DNA from: Neorhizobium galegae bv. officinalis
GTDB taxonomy: Bacteria; Pseudomonadota; Alphaproteobacteria; Rhizobiales; Rhizobiaceae
Direction: 5' to 3'
DNA: 64,000 bases
NCBI GenBank assembly: GCA_000985875.1
Contig: CCRI01000023.1
Span: forward strand, 20,711 to 84,710
Position numbers and translations under genes: made by a program. The notes beneath the pieces were generated by a model that saw only the letters and a list, made by a program, of their open reading frames with translations, ran no database searches and was not told where the DNA came from. Shown piece after piece: positions 8,659 through 16,725 of the stretch. Position 1 is the stretch's first letter, and each line of letters opens with the position of its first letter.

Positions 8659-8691
8659 AGCCGCCGAACCCCCGCAGAGGGTCAGGCGGCT
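8659..8691 (-). other. intercistronic hairpin rpsK-rpoA
   Basis: Seven-base arms agccgcc and ggcggct enclose a C-rich/G-rich inner region that can extend the stem. It lies in the 196-base gap between rpsK and rpoA. The minus-strand tail is TTTACCC, too weak for a confident terminator; attenuation or RNA processing is possible. Confidence 0.35.
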
Positions 8692-8760
8692 ATTCCCGAG
8701 CTCAGACAGAGGCCGCCCAATTCTCGATGCGAGATCGGCAGCCTCTTCAATTTCCGACGA

Positions 8761-9150
8761 TCAGACGCGGCGCTTCTTGCGCGGGCGGCAGCCGTTGTGC
8801 GGGATCGGGGTCACGTCGCGGATCGAGGTGATCATGAAGCCGGCAGCCTGCAGAGCGCGCAGAGCCGATTCACGGCCGGAACCCGGGCCGCAGACTTCGA
8901 CTTCCAGCGACTTCATGCCATGCTCCTGCGCCTTCTTGGCGCAGTCTTCGGCAGCGATCTGGGCCGCGAACGGGGTCGACTTGCGCGAACCCTTGAAGCC
9001 CTTTGCACCAGCGGACGACCAGGCAATCGCATTGCCCTGCGCGTCGGTGATGGTGATCATCGTGTTGTTGAAGGTAGAATTGACGTGGGCTACGCCCGAC
9101 GTAATATTTTTACGCTCGCGTCTACGGACGCGGGTGGCTTCCTTGGCCAT
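8761..9150 (-). CDS. rpsK: 30S ribosomal protein S11
   Basis: 129 residues, normal length. It carries the S11 core NITSGVAHVNSTFNNT and the C-terminal PHNGCRPRKKRRV that contacts 16S rRNA on the platform. Its partner is S18 near the E site and the mRNA exit. It sits between rpsM (122 bases upstream) and rpoA. Confidence 0.98.
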   Translation of the reverse strand: MAKEATRVRRRERKNITSGVAHVNSTFNNTMITITDAQGNAIAWSSAGAKGFKGSRKSTPFAAQIAAEDCAKKAQEHGMKSLEVEVCGPGSGRESALRALQAAGFMITSIRDVTPIPHNGCRPRKKRRV

Positions 9151-9207
9151 TTTATCCCTTTCGTTGATCTCTGCACCGCCGTAATTCCAGCGGCTCCACC
9201 TTGGAGT

Positions 9208-9264
9208 GAGCAGTCATTGATCGTCAGTGAGCGGGATCAGATCACCACCCACCGACGACTGCTC
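9208..9264 (-). other. long-loop stem in the rpsM-rpsK gap
   Basis: Eight-base arms gagcagtc (9208-9215) and gactgctc (9257-9264) are separated by 41 bases. Located entirely between rpsM and rpsK. Whether it folds in the transcript is unknown. Confidence 0.25.
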
Positions 9265-9272
9265 GCCCAAAA

Positions 9273-9641
9273 TTACTTCTTCTTACCGGCGATCGCCTTT
9301 GCCGGGCCCTTGCGGGTGCGGGCATTGGTGTGCGTGCGCTGACCGCGGACCGGGAGGCCACGGCGATGACGCAGGCCGCGGTAGCAGCCGAGGTCCATCA
9401 GACGCTTGATGTTCATCGCGGTTTCGCGACGAAGGTCGCCTTCGACCTGGTAGTCGCGGTCGATGGTTTCGCGGATCTGCAGGATTTCCGAGTCCGTCAG
9501 CTGATGGACGCGCTTTTCAGCCGGAAGACCGACCTTCTCCATGATTTCCGATGCGAATTTCGGGCCGATCCCGTGAATGTAGGTCAGCGCGATGACAACG
9601 CGCTTCGCAGTCGGGATGTTGACGCCAGCGATACGTGCCAC
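9273..9641 (-). CDS. rpsM: 30S ribosomal protein S13 (GTG start)
   Basis: 122 residues. The GTG at 9641 is selected: AAGGAG lies about 7 bases upstream, and it yields the canonical N-terminus (M/V)ARIAGVNIPTAKRV. An upstream ATG at 9668 would add nine non-homologous residues and overlap the Shine-Dalgarno. S13 lies in the head of the small subunit and contacts tRNA and the bridge to 50S through its basic tail (GQRTHTNARTRKGPAKAIAG). In alphaproteobacteria it opens the rpsM-rpsK-rpoA-rplQ group. Confidence 0.97.
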   Translation of the reverse strand: MARIAGVNIPTAKRVVIALTYIHGIGPKFASEIMEKVGLPAEKRVHQLTDSEILQIRETIDRDYQVEGDLRRETAMNIKRLMDLGCYRGLRHRRGLPVRGQRTHTNARTRKGPAKAIAGKKK

Positions 9642-9880
9642 GCCTATTCTCCTTGTTCCAGTTGCCATCCGGCAAGTGGTACTTCTTCCATGAAAGCAGC
9701 CAGATCTATGGCCGCCAGTTCAAACACCATACGGAACAGGTCAAAACGACCGGTCTCGGATGTCCTTGCGGGAAATCCGCGCCGATCGCTAAAGCTGTCG
9801 CGAGTTGGCGCGGTGTTTAACGGAATCAGCGCTGAAATGCAACCGCTCCGCCCAAGATTCTTTAACAGATAGATGACGGC

Positions 9881-10531
9881 TCAAAGAGCCGCCAGGATAT
9901 TTTCGATATCGGCCGTGACCTTGTCCATGTCGGCCATACCGTCGACAGCCTTGAGCTTGCCCTTGGCGTGGTAATAACCGATCAGCGGCGAGGTTTCCTT
10001 GTAGTAGACCTCGAGGCGCTTGGTCATGGTCTCGGCATTGTCGTCGGGACGGCGCTTGAAATGCGTAGAACCGCACTTGTCGCAGACGCCTTCCTGAGAC
10101 GGCTTCTTGTCCGTGTCGTGATAGGTCGTGCCGCAGTTGGCGCAGGAATAACGACCCGAGACGCGACGCACGAGTTCCTTGTCGTCGACACGCAGTTCGA
10201 TGACGACGGAAAGATCGAGACCCTTCGCCTTCAGCATCGCCTCTGTGGCATCCGCCTGCACCAGGGTGCGCGGGAAACCATCGAGGATGAAGCCGTTGGC
10301 GCAATCGGGCTGGTCGATACGCTCGGAGACGATCGCATTGACGATCTCGTCGGAGACAAGATTGCCTGCGTCCATGACGGCCTTGGCGCGCTTGCCAACT
10401 TCCGTCTCCGCGGCGACCGCCGCACGCAGCATATCGCCCGTGGAGAGCTGCGGGATACCGTGCTTCTCCACGATCCGCTGGGCCTGGGTACCCTTCCCCG
10501 CACCCGGCGGCCCTAAAAGAATCAGTCTCAT
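9881..10531 (-). CDS. adk: adenylate kinase
   Basis: 216 residues. It converts ATP + AMP to two ADP. The P-loop GPPGAGKGT is at 7-15, the AMP-binding segment STGDMLRAA at 30-38, and the LID (about 126-163) holds four cysteines (C130, C133, C150, C153) in a zinc-binding arrangement, as in many Gram-positive and alphaproteobacterial enzymes but unlike E. coli. The ATG overlaps the secY stop by 4 bases, indicating translational coupling. A 239-base gap without recognised signals separates it from rpsM. Confidence 0.98.
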   Translation of the reverse strand: MRLILLGPPGAGKGTQAQRIVEKHGIPQLSTGDMLRAAVAAETEVGKRAKAVMDAGNLVSDEIVNAIVSERIDQPDCANGFILDGFPRTLVQADATEAMLKAKGLDLSVVIELRVDDKELVRRVSGRYSCANCGTTYHDTDKKPSQEGVCDKCGSTHFKRRPDDNAETMTKRLEVYYKETSPLIGYYHAKGKLKAVDGMADMDKVTADIENILAAL

Positions 10532-11868
10532 CGTCCCCTCTTTCCTCCGCGCAGTTTCGACTTCTTGATCAGACCCTCATACTGCTGCGCAATGAGGTGC
10601 CCCTGAATCTGTGCTACCGTATCGAGGGTTACACTGACAACAATCAAAAGCGAAGTCCCACCAAGGGCTAATGGCACGCCGCTGCGGGCCACCAGGAATT
10701 CCGGCAGGATGCAGACGAAGACAAGGTAGATCGCGCCGACGACCGTGATGCGGGTCAGCACGTAATCGATGTATTCGGCCGTGCGTTCGCCCGGACGGAT
10801 GCCCGGAATGAAGCCGCCATGCTTCTTCAGATTGTCGGCGGTGTCCTTCGGATTGAAGACGATCGCCGTGTAGAAGAAGGCGAAGAAGGCAATCAGCAGG
10901 CCGTAGAGCAGCATGAACAGCGGCTGGCCGTGGCCGAGCGCCGAGATGATCATGGTCGCCCAGTCCGGCAGACCGCTATTGCCGGCAAAGCCCGCAGCGG
11001 TCGCCGGCAGGAGCAGCAGCGACGAGGCGAAGATGGCCGGAATGACGCCCGAAGTGTTGAGCTTCAGCGGCAGGTGCGACGTATCGCCCTGGAACATGCG
11101 GTTGCCGACCTGACGCTTCGGATACTGGATCAGAAGGCGGCGCTGGGCGCGCTCGACGAAAACGATGAGGGCGATGACGCCGATGGCCACCACGATAACG
11201 GTGAGAATCAGTGCAGTCGGAAGCGCACCGGTGCGGCCGAGCTCCAACGTGCCCGCCAGCGCGGTCGGAAGACCTGCGGCGATGCCTGCGAAGATGATCA
11301 GCGAAATGCCGTTTCCTATGCCGCGCGAGGTGATCTGCTCACCGAGCCACATCAGGAACATGGTGCCGCCGAGCAGCGTCACGACCGTCGAAATCTTGAA
11401 GAACCAGCCCGGATCGAGCACCAGGCCCTGGCCGCTCTCGAGGCCGGCTGCAATGCCATAGGCCTGCAGCGTACCGAGCAGCACGGTGCCGTAACGGGTG
11501 TACTGGTTGATGATCTTGCGGCCGGCTTCGCCTTCCTTCTTGAGGTTTTCAAGCGAGGGGACGACCGAGGTCATCAGCTGCACGATGATCGATGCGGAAA
11601 TATAGGGCATGATGCCGAGCGCGAAGATCGCCATGCGCTCCACTGCACCGCCCGAAAACATGTTGAAAAGTCCGAGGATGCCACCGGCCTGGCCGCGGAA
11701 GGCCTGCGCATAGGCTTCGGGGTTCAAGCCCGGAAGCGGAATATGGGTACCAAGGCGATACACGAGAAGTGCCGCGAGGGTAAACCAAAGCCGCTTCTTG
11801 AGATCCTCCGCTTTTGCGAAAGTCGCAAAATTCAGATTGGAGGCAAGTTGTTCCGCTGCAGAAGCCAT
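10528..11868 (-). CDS. secY: protein translocase subunit SecY
   Basis: 446 residues with the ten membrane segments of the SecYEG channel. Recognisable pieces are the N-terminal segment LAALLVYRLGTHIPLPGL, the plug region after it (FNMFSGGAVERMAIFALG), the conserved YPKRQVGNRMF loop, and FNPKDTADNLKKHGGFIPGIRPG in the cytoplasmic C5 loop that binds ribosome and SecA. SecE is encoded in this window at 39406. Upstream a stable hairpin separates it from rplO. Confidence 0.98.
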   Translation of the reverse strand: MASAAEQLASNLNFATFAKAEDLKKRLWFTLAALLVYRLGTHIPLPGLNPEAYAQAFRGQAGGILGLFNMFSGGAVERMAIFALGIMPYISASIIVQLMTSVVPSLENLKKEGEAGRKIINQYTRYGTVLLGTLQAYGIAAGLESGQGLVLDPGWFFKISTVVTLLGGTMFLMWLGEQITSRGIGNGISLIIFAGIAAGLPTALAGTLELGRTGALPTALILTVIVVAIGVIALIVFVERAQRRLLIQYPKRQVGNRMFQGDTSHLPLKLNTSGVIPAIFASSLLLLPATAAGFAGNSGLPDWATMIISALGHGQPLFMLLYGLLIAFFAFFYTAIVFNPKDTADNLKKHGGFIPGIRPGERTAEYIDYVLTRITVVGAIYLVFVCILPEFLVARSGVPLALGGTSLLIVVSVTLDTVAQIQGHLIAQQYEGLIKKSKLRGGKRGR

Positions 11869-12063
11869 GCAATTCTCCGCCTGACCAATTCTCCGGCGGC
11901 GGGGGGAATGCCAGGTCCGGAAAGCAGTCTAAAAATTCTGGTTCAAAAAACCGGGCGCGCGAGATTGCCAATGCAATCGGATGCCTCACCCTGTTTTCCG
12001 TATGATCCCGGTCAGGCGACCAACAGGATCGCTTCGGGATCGTGAGGCTCACATATGGAGATA

Positions 12064-12098
12064 AAATCGCCCGGTGTGAAGCACAAACCGGGCGATTT
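12064..12098 (-). terminator. 12-bp hairpin between rplO and secY
   Basis: Perfect 12-base arms (aaatcgcccggt and accgggcgattt) with an 11-base loop, starting 10 bases after the rplO stop. On the minus strand the stem ends in GATTTTAT, resembling an intrinsic terminator or attenuator within what is usually one operon. Confidence 0.5.
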
Positions 12099-12107
12099 CA
12101 AAACGAT

Positions 12108-12587
12108 TTATTCGGCCGCTGCTTCGGCTACGACGAGCAGCTTGATCGAAGCGCCGGCCTTTTCGATCTTCTCGACGGCAGCCTTGGAGGCGCCGGCAAC
12201 TTCGATCGAAACCTTCGCCGTCAGCTCGCCGTCGGCGAGGAGACGTACGCCGTCCTTCGGACGACGGATGACGCCGGCAGCCTTGAGGGCGGCGGCATCG
12301 ATCGTTGCCTTCGGGTCGAGCTTCTTGGCATCAATCGCAGCCTGGATACGGCCGAGCGAAACGACGGCGTAGTCAGTCTTGAAGATGTTGGTGAAGCCGC
12401 GCTTCGGCAGGCGACGATAGATCGGCATCTGGCCGCCTTCGAAGCCCTTGATGGCGACGCCGGAACGGGCCTTCTGACCCTTCACGCCGCGACCACCGGT
12501 CTTGCCCTTGCCCGAACCGATACCGCGACCTACGCGGATACGGTCCTTGGAAGAGCCTTCGTTGTCCTTGATCTCATTCAGTTTCAT
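12108..12587 (-). CDS. rplO: 50S ribosomal protein L15
   Basis: 159 residues. The ATG at 12587 (MKLNEIKDNEGSSKDRIRVG) is 8 bases after GGAGG; a TTG two codons upstream is not needed. The Gly/Lys-rich N-terminal tail (RGIGSGKGKTGGRGVKGQKA) threads into 23S rRNA, and the globular part ends in an Ala-rich tail. Followed by a strong hairpin before secY. Confidence 0.97.
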   Translation of the reverse strand: MKLNEIKDNEGSSKDRIRVGRGIGSGKGKTGGRGVKGQKARSGVAIKGFEGGQMPIYRRLPKRGFTNIFKTDYAVVSLGRIQAAIDAKKLDPKATIDAAALKAAGVIRRPKDGVRLLADGELTAKVSIEVAGASKAAVEKIEKAGASIKLLVVAEAAAE

Positions 12588-12603
12588 GGTCAATTCCTCC
12601 GTC

Positions 12604-12816
12604 TCACTTCTCGTCGACGACGCGAACGAGATGCTGGACAGCCCGGATCATGCCACGAACGGAAGGAGTATCTTCCAACGTACGGGTCCGGTGCATCTTG
12701 TTGAGGCCGAGACCGATGAGCGTCTGACGCTGCACGGCCGGGCGGCGGATGGGGCTACCGGTCTGCTCGACCGTAACCGTCTTCTTGGCTTCTGCCTGGG
12801 TGGCTTTCTTGGCCAT
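12604..12816 (-). CDS. rpmD: 50S ribosomal protein L30
   Basis: 70 residues. The conserved core VTVEQTGSPIRRPAVQRQTL and LGLNKMHRTRTLEDTPSVRG is complete. About 12 extra Lys/Ala-rich residues precede it compared with the 58-residue E. coli protein. Between rpsE and rplO with short spacings (11 and 16 bases). Confidence 0.97.
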   Translation of the reverse strand: MAKKATQAEAKKTVTVEQTGSPIRRPAVQRQTLIGLGLNKMHRTRTLEDTPSVRGMIRAVQHLVRVVDEK

Positions 12817-12827
12817 TATCGCTCTCC

Positions 12828-13397
12828 TTATTCTTCCTGCGCATTGCCGGAAGCGGCGCGGCGAGACTGCAGCGTTGCATACTTGATGCCGCGCTGAGCT
12901 GCTACGTCCTTCGGATGCACCTGATGCTTCAGGGCGTCGAACGTGGCGCGAACCATGTTGTAGGGGTTCGACGAACCGGTCGACTTGGCAACGACGTCAT
13001 GAACGCCGAGCGTTTCGAATACGGCGCGCATCGGGCCGCCGGCGATGATGCCGGTACCGGCCTTGGCCGAGCGCAGCAGAACCTTGCCGGCGCCGTGACG
13101 GCCGTTGACATCGTGATGCAGCGTACGGCCATCACGCAGGGGAACGAAGATCAGATCGCGCTTTGCGCTTTCGGTCGCCTTGCGGATGGCTTCCGGCACT
13201 TCGCGTGCCTTGCCATGGCCGAAGCCGACGCGGCCCTTCTGGTCGCCGACGACGACGAGAGCTGCAAAACCAAAACGACGGCCGCCCTTGACGACCTTGG
13301 CGACGCGGTTGATCGCGACCAGCTTGTCGACGAATTCGCTATCGCGCTCTTCGCGGCTCTGGCGATCTTCGCGCTGGCCTCTTCTTTCTTGTGCCAT
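12828..13397 (-). CDS. rpsE: 30S ribosomal protein S5
   Basis: 189 residues. The double-stranded-RNA-binding half contains LVAINRVAKVVKGGRRFGFA, and the C-terminal half contains GTGIIAGGPMRAVFETLGV. S5 lines the mRNA entry channel and takes part in decoding fidelity. The charged N-terminal extension (RRGQREDRQSREERDSEF) is longer than in E. coli and usual for the order. Upstream 151-base gap holds a hairpin. Confidence 0.98.
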   Translation of the reverse strand: MAQERRGQREDRQSREERDSEFVDKLVAINRVAKVVKGGRRFGFAALVVVGDQKGRVGFGHGKAREVPEAIRKATESAKRDLIFVPLRDGRTLHHDVNGRHGAGKVLLRSAKAGTGIIAGGPMRAVFETLGVHDVVAKSTGSSNPYNMVRATFDALKHQVHPKDVAAQRGIKYATLQSRRAASGNAQEE

Positions 13398-13507
13398 TGT
13401 TCTTTTCCTTTTTCTTTTCCGGGTGCAATGGGCAATTTCCGGGAGCCAACCATCCCCTGCCCACGAAGGACTAGGATGGGACGACTGATGCGTGCGGCGA
13501 ACCGCAT

Positions 13508-13543
13508 TTCGCCCGCCTCCCCTATTTCAGGGATGCGGGCGAA
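13508..13543 (-). other. hairpin in the rplR-rpsE gap
   Basis: Nine-base perfect arms ttcgcccgc and gcgggcgaa with an 18-base loop, placed just after the rplR stop. No T-run follows on the minus strand, so processing or pausing is more likely than termination. Confidence 0.4.
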
Positions 13544-13548
13544 AATTC

Positions 13549-13911
13549 TTAGAAGCTCAGACCGCCTTCGCGGGCAGCTTCGGCCAGGGCCTTGATACGG
13601 CCGTGATAGATGAAGGCGCCGCGATCGAACACGACTTCCGTCACGCCGGCCTTGGTGGCGCGTTCCGCAACCAGCTTGCCGACAGCAGCGGCAGCCGCAA
13701 CGTCAGCGCCGGTCTTCAGCGAGGCGCGCAGACCAGCGTCGAGCGTGGAGGCGGCAGCAAGCGTGCGGCCGGCCACGTCGTCGATGACCTGGACATAGAT
13801 GTTCTTGGACGAGCGATGAACCGACAGACGCGGACGGCCGTTTGCGACCTTCTTGATCTGGCGGCGAACACGGCTCGCACGCTTTGTGAGTGCTTCTTTT
13901 CTGGTAGCCAT
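13549..13911 (-). CDS. rplR: 50S ribosomal protein L18
   Basis: 120 residues, usual length. The basic N-terminus (KRASRVRRQIKKVANGRPR) and LSVHRSSKNIYVQVIDD are the 5S rRNA-binding elements. L18 with L5 and L25 mounts 5S rRNA on the central protuberance. Twelve bases after rplF. Confidence 0.98.
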   Translation of the reverse strand: MATRKEALTKRASRVRRQIKKVANGRPRLSVHRSSKNIYVQVIDDVAGRTLAAASTLDAGLRASLKTGADVAAAAAVGKLVAERATKAGVTEVVFDRGAFIYHGRIKALAEAAREGGLSF

Positions 13912-13923
13912 GATCCGTCGTCC

Positions 13924-14457
13924 TTACTTCTTCTTGCCTTCCTTGCGGACGATCCGTTCCTCAGCGTACTTGACGCCTTTGCCCTTGTAAGGCTCTGGAC
14001 CGCGGTATTCACGGATCTCCGCGGCAACCTGACCGACCTGCTGCTTATTGATGCCGGTGACGACGATTTCCGTCGGCTTCGGCACGGCAATGGTGATGCC
14101 TTCCGGGGTCTGGTAGACCACGTCGTGGGAAAAACCGAGCGCCAGCTGCAGGTTCTTGCCCTGCAGAGATGCGCGGTAACCAACGCCGTTGATTTCAAGC
14201 TTACGCTCAAAACCGTCCTTCACACCCTTGAAGATGTTTTCGATCATCGTGCGGGACATGCCCCACTTCGAACGAGCATCCTTGCTGTCGTTGACCGGGG
14301 TCACCGAGACAGCGTTGTTTTCGAGTTCCAGCTTGATCTCGTCGTTTGCGACGAAGAAAAGCTCACCCTTCGGGCCCTTGGCAGTCACTTTCTGGCCATC
14401 AACAGTGGCCGTGATCCCTGCAGGAACCGGAACGGGTTTTTTACCGATACGAGACAT
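13924..14457 (-). CDS. rplF: 50S ribosomal protein L6
   Basis: 177 residues with the two repeated RNA-binding-like halves of L6. MSRIGKKPVPVPAGI starts the protein, and the C-terminal signature RGPEPYKGKGVKYAEERIVRK carries the 23S rRNA contact near the sarcin-ricin loop, where elongation factors bind. Confidence 0.98.
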   Translation of the reverse strand: MSRIGKKPVPVPAGITATVDGQKVTAKGPKGELFFVANDEIKLELENNAVSVTPVNDSKDARSKWGMSRTMIENIFKGVKDGFERKLEINGVGYRASLQGKNLQLALGFSHDVVYQTPEGITIAVPKPTEIVVTGINKQQVGQVAAEIREYRGPEPYKGKGVKYAEERIVRKEGKKK

Positions 14458-14500
14458 GTTTCAATCCTGTCTGTTCGCTATGGAGTTCCCCTGCCCTGCC

Positions 14501-14899
14501 TTAGAAGACAGAGCAGAGAACCTCGCCACCAACGTTCTGTTCGCGAGCCTGGTGATCGGCCATCACGCCCTTCGGAGTCGAAAGGATGGTGATGCCGAGG
14601 CCGTTCGCGACCTGCGGAATGGACTTTACCGAGACATAAACCCGGCGGCCCGGCTTGGACACGCGGCCGATCTCACGGATCACCGACGCGCCTTCGTAGT
14701 ACTTGAGTTCGATTTCGATCTCGGCCTTGCCGTTACCGTAGTCGATTTCCGAATAACCGCGGATATAGCCTTCAGCCTGCAGAACGTCGAGAACGCGGGC
14801 ACGCAGCTTGGAAGCAGGCGTGGAAACGGTCGACTTGCGGCGGGCTGCGCCGTTGCGGATGCGGGTGAGCATATCGCCCAAGGGATCAGTCATGGTCAT
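14501..14899 (-). CDS. rpsH: 30S ribosomal protein S8
   Basis: 132 residues beginning MTMTDPLGDMLTRIRNG; a second ATG two codons in (14893) is an alternative. The C-terminal GLGITILSTPKGVMADHQA and GGEVLCSVF bind the central domain of 16S rRNA. In E. coli S8 represses the spc operon by binding near rplE; the corresponding site was not identified here. Confidence 0.98.
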   Translation of the reverse strand: MTMTDPLGDMLTRIRNGAARRKSTVSTPASKLRARVLDVLQAEGYIRGYSEIDYGNGKAEIEIELKYYEGASVIREIGRVSKPGRRVYVSVKSIPQVANGLGITILSTPKGVMADHQAREQNVGGEVLCSVF

Positions 14900-14911
14900 C
14901 TAACGATCTCC

Positions 14912-15217
14912 TTACCAGCTCGACTTGACGATGCCCGGCACCTTGCCGAGATTGCCGAGCTCACGAAGCGCGATACGCGACATCCTGAGCTTGCGATAGA
15001 AAGCGCGCGGGCGACCGGTGACTTCGCAACGGTTGCGGATACGCGTCTTCGAGCCATCGCGCGGCAGAGAAGCGAGCTTCAGGGTTGCCTTGAACCGTTC
15101 TTCGATCGAAAGTTCCTGGTTCATGATGGTTGCCTTCAGGGTCGCACGCTTGGCGGCCTGGTTGGCAACTGTCTTGCGGCGGCGCTTGTTCTTTTCAACT
15201 GCGCTGGTTTTCGCCAT
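14912..15217 (-). CDS. rpsN: 30S ribosomal protein S14 (zinc-free long form)
   Basis: 101 residues, the long form without zinc-binding cysteines (only one Cys, in RNRCEVTGRPRAFYRKLRMS). MAKTSAVEKNKRRRKTVAN opens it. S14 binds the head of the small subunit. Twelve bases before rpsH. Confidence 0.98.
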   Translation of the reverse strand: MAKTSAVEKNKRRRKTVANQAAKRATLKATIMNQELSIEERFKATLKLASLPRDGSKTRIRNRCEVTGRPRAFYRKLRMSRIALRELGNLGKVPGIVKSSW

Positions 15218-15250
15218 ATGGGAGTTCCTTCTAAACGCTCGTCGTTACGG

Positions 15251-15808
15251 TTACTGGCGGAACGGGAAGTTGAACTCTTTCAGGAGAGCCCGTGCTTCGT
15301 CGTCCTTGGTAGCCGTCGTGCAAACGATGATGTCCATGCCCCACATCTGATCAACCTTGTCGTAGTTGATCTCTGGGAACACAATGTGTTCCTTGATGCC
15401 CATGGCGAAGTTGCCACGGCCGTCAAAGCTTTTCGGGTTCAGGCCGCGAAAGTCGCGAACGCGCGGAAGCGCGATGTTGACCAGACGATCCAGGAATTCG
15501 TACATGCGGGCGCCGCGAAGCGTGACCTTGGCACCGATCGGCATGAATTCGCGAACCTTGAAGCCCGCGATCGAGTTCCGTGCCTTGGTGATGACCGGCT
15601 TCTGGCCGGCAATGGCGGCCAGGTCGGCGGCAGCCACGGAAGGCTTCTTGGAGTCGGCCGTCGCTTCGCCAACACCCATGTTGATGACGATCTTGTCCAG
15701 CTTGGGGATCATCATGTCGTTGGTGTAGGAGAACTGCTCCTTCAACGCGGCGCGGATACGGGAATTGTATTCCACCTTGAGCCGCGGCTCATACTTTGCC
15801 TCAGCCAT
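15251..15808 (-). CDS. rplE: 50S ribosomal protein L5
   Basis: 185 residues. Signature segments are KLDKIVINMGVGEA, KARNSIAGFKVREFMPIGAKVTL (part) and the C-terminal GMDIIVCTTATKDDEARALL. L5 binds 5S rRNA and touches P-site tRNA. Its ATG overlaps the end of rplX by 8 bases, so translation is coupled. Confidence 0.98.
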   Translation of the reverse strand: MAEAKYEPRLKVEYNSRIRAALKEQFSYTNDMMIPKLDKIVINMGVGEATADSKKPSVAAADLAAIAGQKPVITKARNSIAGFKVREFMPIGAKVTLRGARMYEFLDRLVNIALPRVRDFRGLNPKSFDGRGNFAMGIKEHIVFPEINYDKVDQMWGMDIIVCTTATKDDEARALLKEFNFPFRQ

Positions 15809-16109
15809 CGATCACATCTCCCGTACGCTTGGCTACACGCACCTTCTTGCCGTCGATGACGGAGAAGCCAACGCGGGTCGGCTTGCCGTCTTTCGCGACG
15901 ATCGCGATGTTCGACAGGTGAATGGACGCTTCCTTGTTGATGATGCCGGCTTCCTGCGTCTGAGACTGACGCTGGTGGCGCTTCACCATGTTGATGCCAC
16001 GCACGACGGCGCGGTCTTCCTTCGGCATAACCTGAAGGACTTCGCCGGTACGGCCCTTGTCCTTGCCGGCGAGTACGACGACGCTGTCGCCCTTCTTGAT
16101 CTTGTTCAT
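15801..16109 (-). CDS. rplX: 50S ribosomal protein L24
   Basis: 102 residues. The KOW motif is at the N-terminus (KIKKGDSVVVLAGKDKGRTG), followed by NMVKRHQRQSQTQEAGI. L24 initiates assembly of the large subunit and lines the tunnel exit. Overlaps rplE by 8 bases and follows rplN by 12. Confidence 0.98.
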   Translation of the reverse strand: MNKIKKGDSVVVLAGKDKGRTGEVLQVMPKEDRAVVRGINMVKRHQRQSQTQEAGIINKEASIHLSNIAIVAKDGKPTRVGFSVIDGKKVRVAKRTGDVIDG

Positions 16110-16121
16110 CGCATGAGCTCC

Positions 16122-16490
16122 TTACAGTACTTCCGGAGCCAGCGAGATGATCTTCATGTGGTTCTTGGCGCGAAGTTCGCGCGGAACCGGTCCGAAGATA
16201 CGGGTGCCGATCGGCTCTTTCTTGTTGTCGATGAGGACCGCTGCGTTGTTGTCGAAGCGGATGACGCTGCCGTCCGGACGACGGATGTCCTTGGCGGTAC
16301 GCACAACAACCGCCTTCATCACGTCACCCTTCTTGACGCGGCCGCGCGGGATGGCTTCCTTGATCGAAACGACAATGATGTCGCCGATGGAAGCGTACTT
16401 GCGCTTGGAGCCGCCCAGCACCTTGATGCACATGACACGACGTGCGCCGGAATTATCCGCCACGTCGAGGTTTGTTTGCATCTGAATCAT
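16122..16490 (-). CDS. rplN: 50S ribosomal protein L14
   Basis: 122 residues, exact usual length, starting MIQMQTNLDVADNSGAR. The family signature RRPDGSVIRFDNNAAVLI is present. L14 contributes to inter-subunit bridges and binds the silencing factor RsfS in other bacteria. It begins the spc part; a 235-base gap to rpsQ is unusually long for this position. Confidence 0.98.
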   Translation of the reverse strand: MIQMQTNLDVADNSGARRVMCIKVLGGSKRKYASIGDIIVVSIKEAIPRGRVKKGDVMKAVVVRTAKDIRRPDGSVIRFDNNAAVLIDNKKEPIGTRIFGPVPRELRAKNHMKIISLAPEVL

Positions 16491-16513
16491 GTCAGGTCGC
16501 CTTTTTCTAATGA

Positions 16514-16549
16514 CCGAAACGACCGGGCGTTAAAAACGCCCCGTTTCGG
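16514..16549 (-). other. 14-bp bulged hairpin in the rpsQ-rplN gap
   Basis: Outer arms ccgaaacg/cgtttcgg and inner arms gggcgt/acgccc stack with a 3-base bulge and a 5-base loop. It lies 24 bases before the rplN ATG. There is no U-tail on the minus strand. The rest of the gap (16550-16725) holds a smaller stem (aacgctcg-tttc-cgagcgt) and no ORF. Confidence 0.45.
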
Positions 16550-16725
16550 CTTATGGACAGAATCTCGTTGTGCGCGGGTGGGGTCTTGCCAAGGTGGTTT
16601 CCTTAAAAAGGACCTTCCCTGCGCTCAAAGCAAAAGAACGCTCGTTTCCGAGCGTCCTGCGCCAGTGGGGTGCTTCATACAGGATTCTGCGCTGGGCGCA
16701 AGGCCCAGACGCAGTCCGAAGCAAA

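Noticed and set aside
10528..12107. Missing rpmJ after secY and missing rpsD in the alpha group
   Set aside because: Looked like a deletion at first, but alphaproteobacteria normally carry these genes elsewhere.
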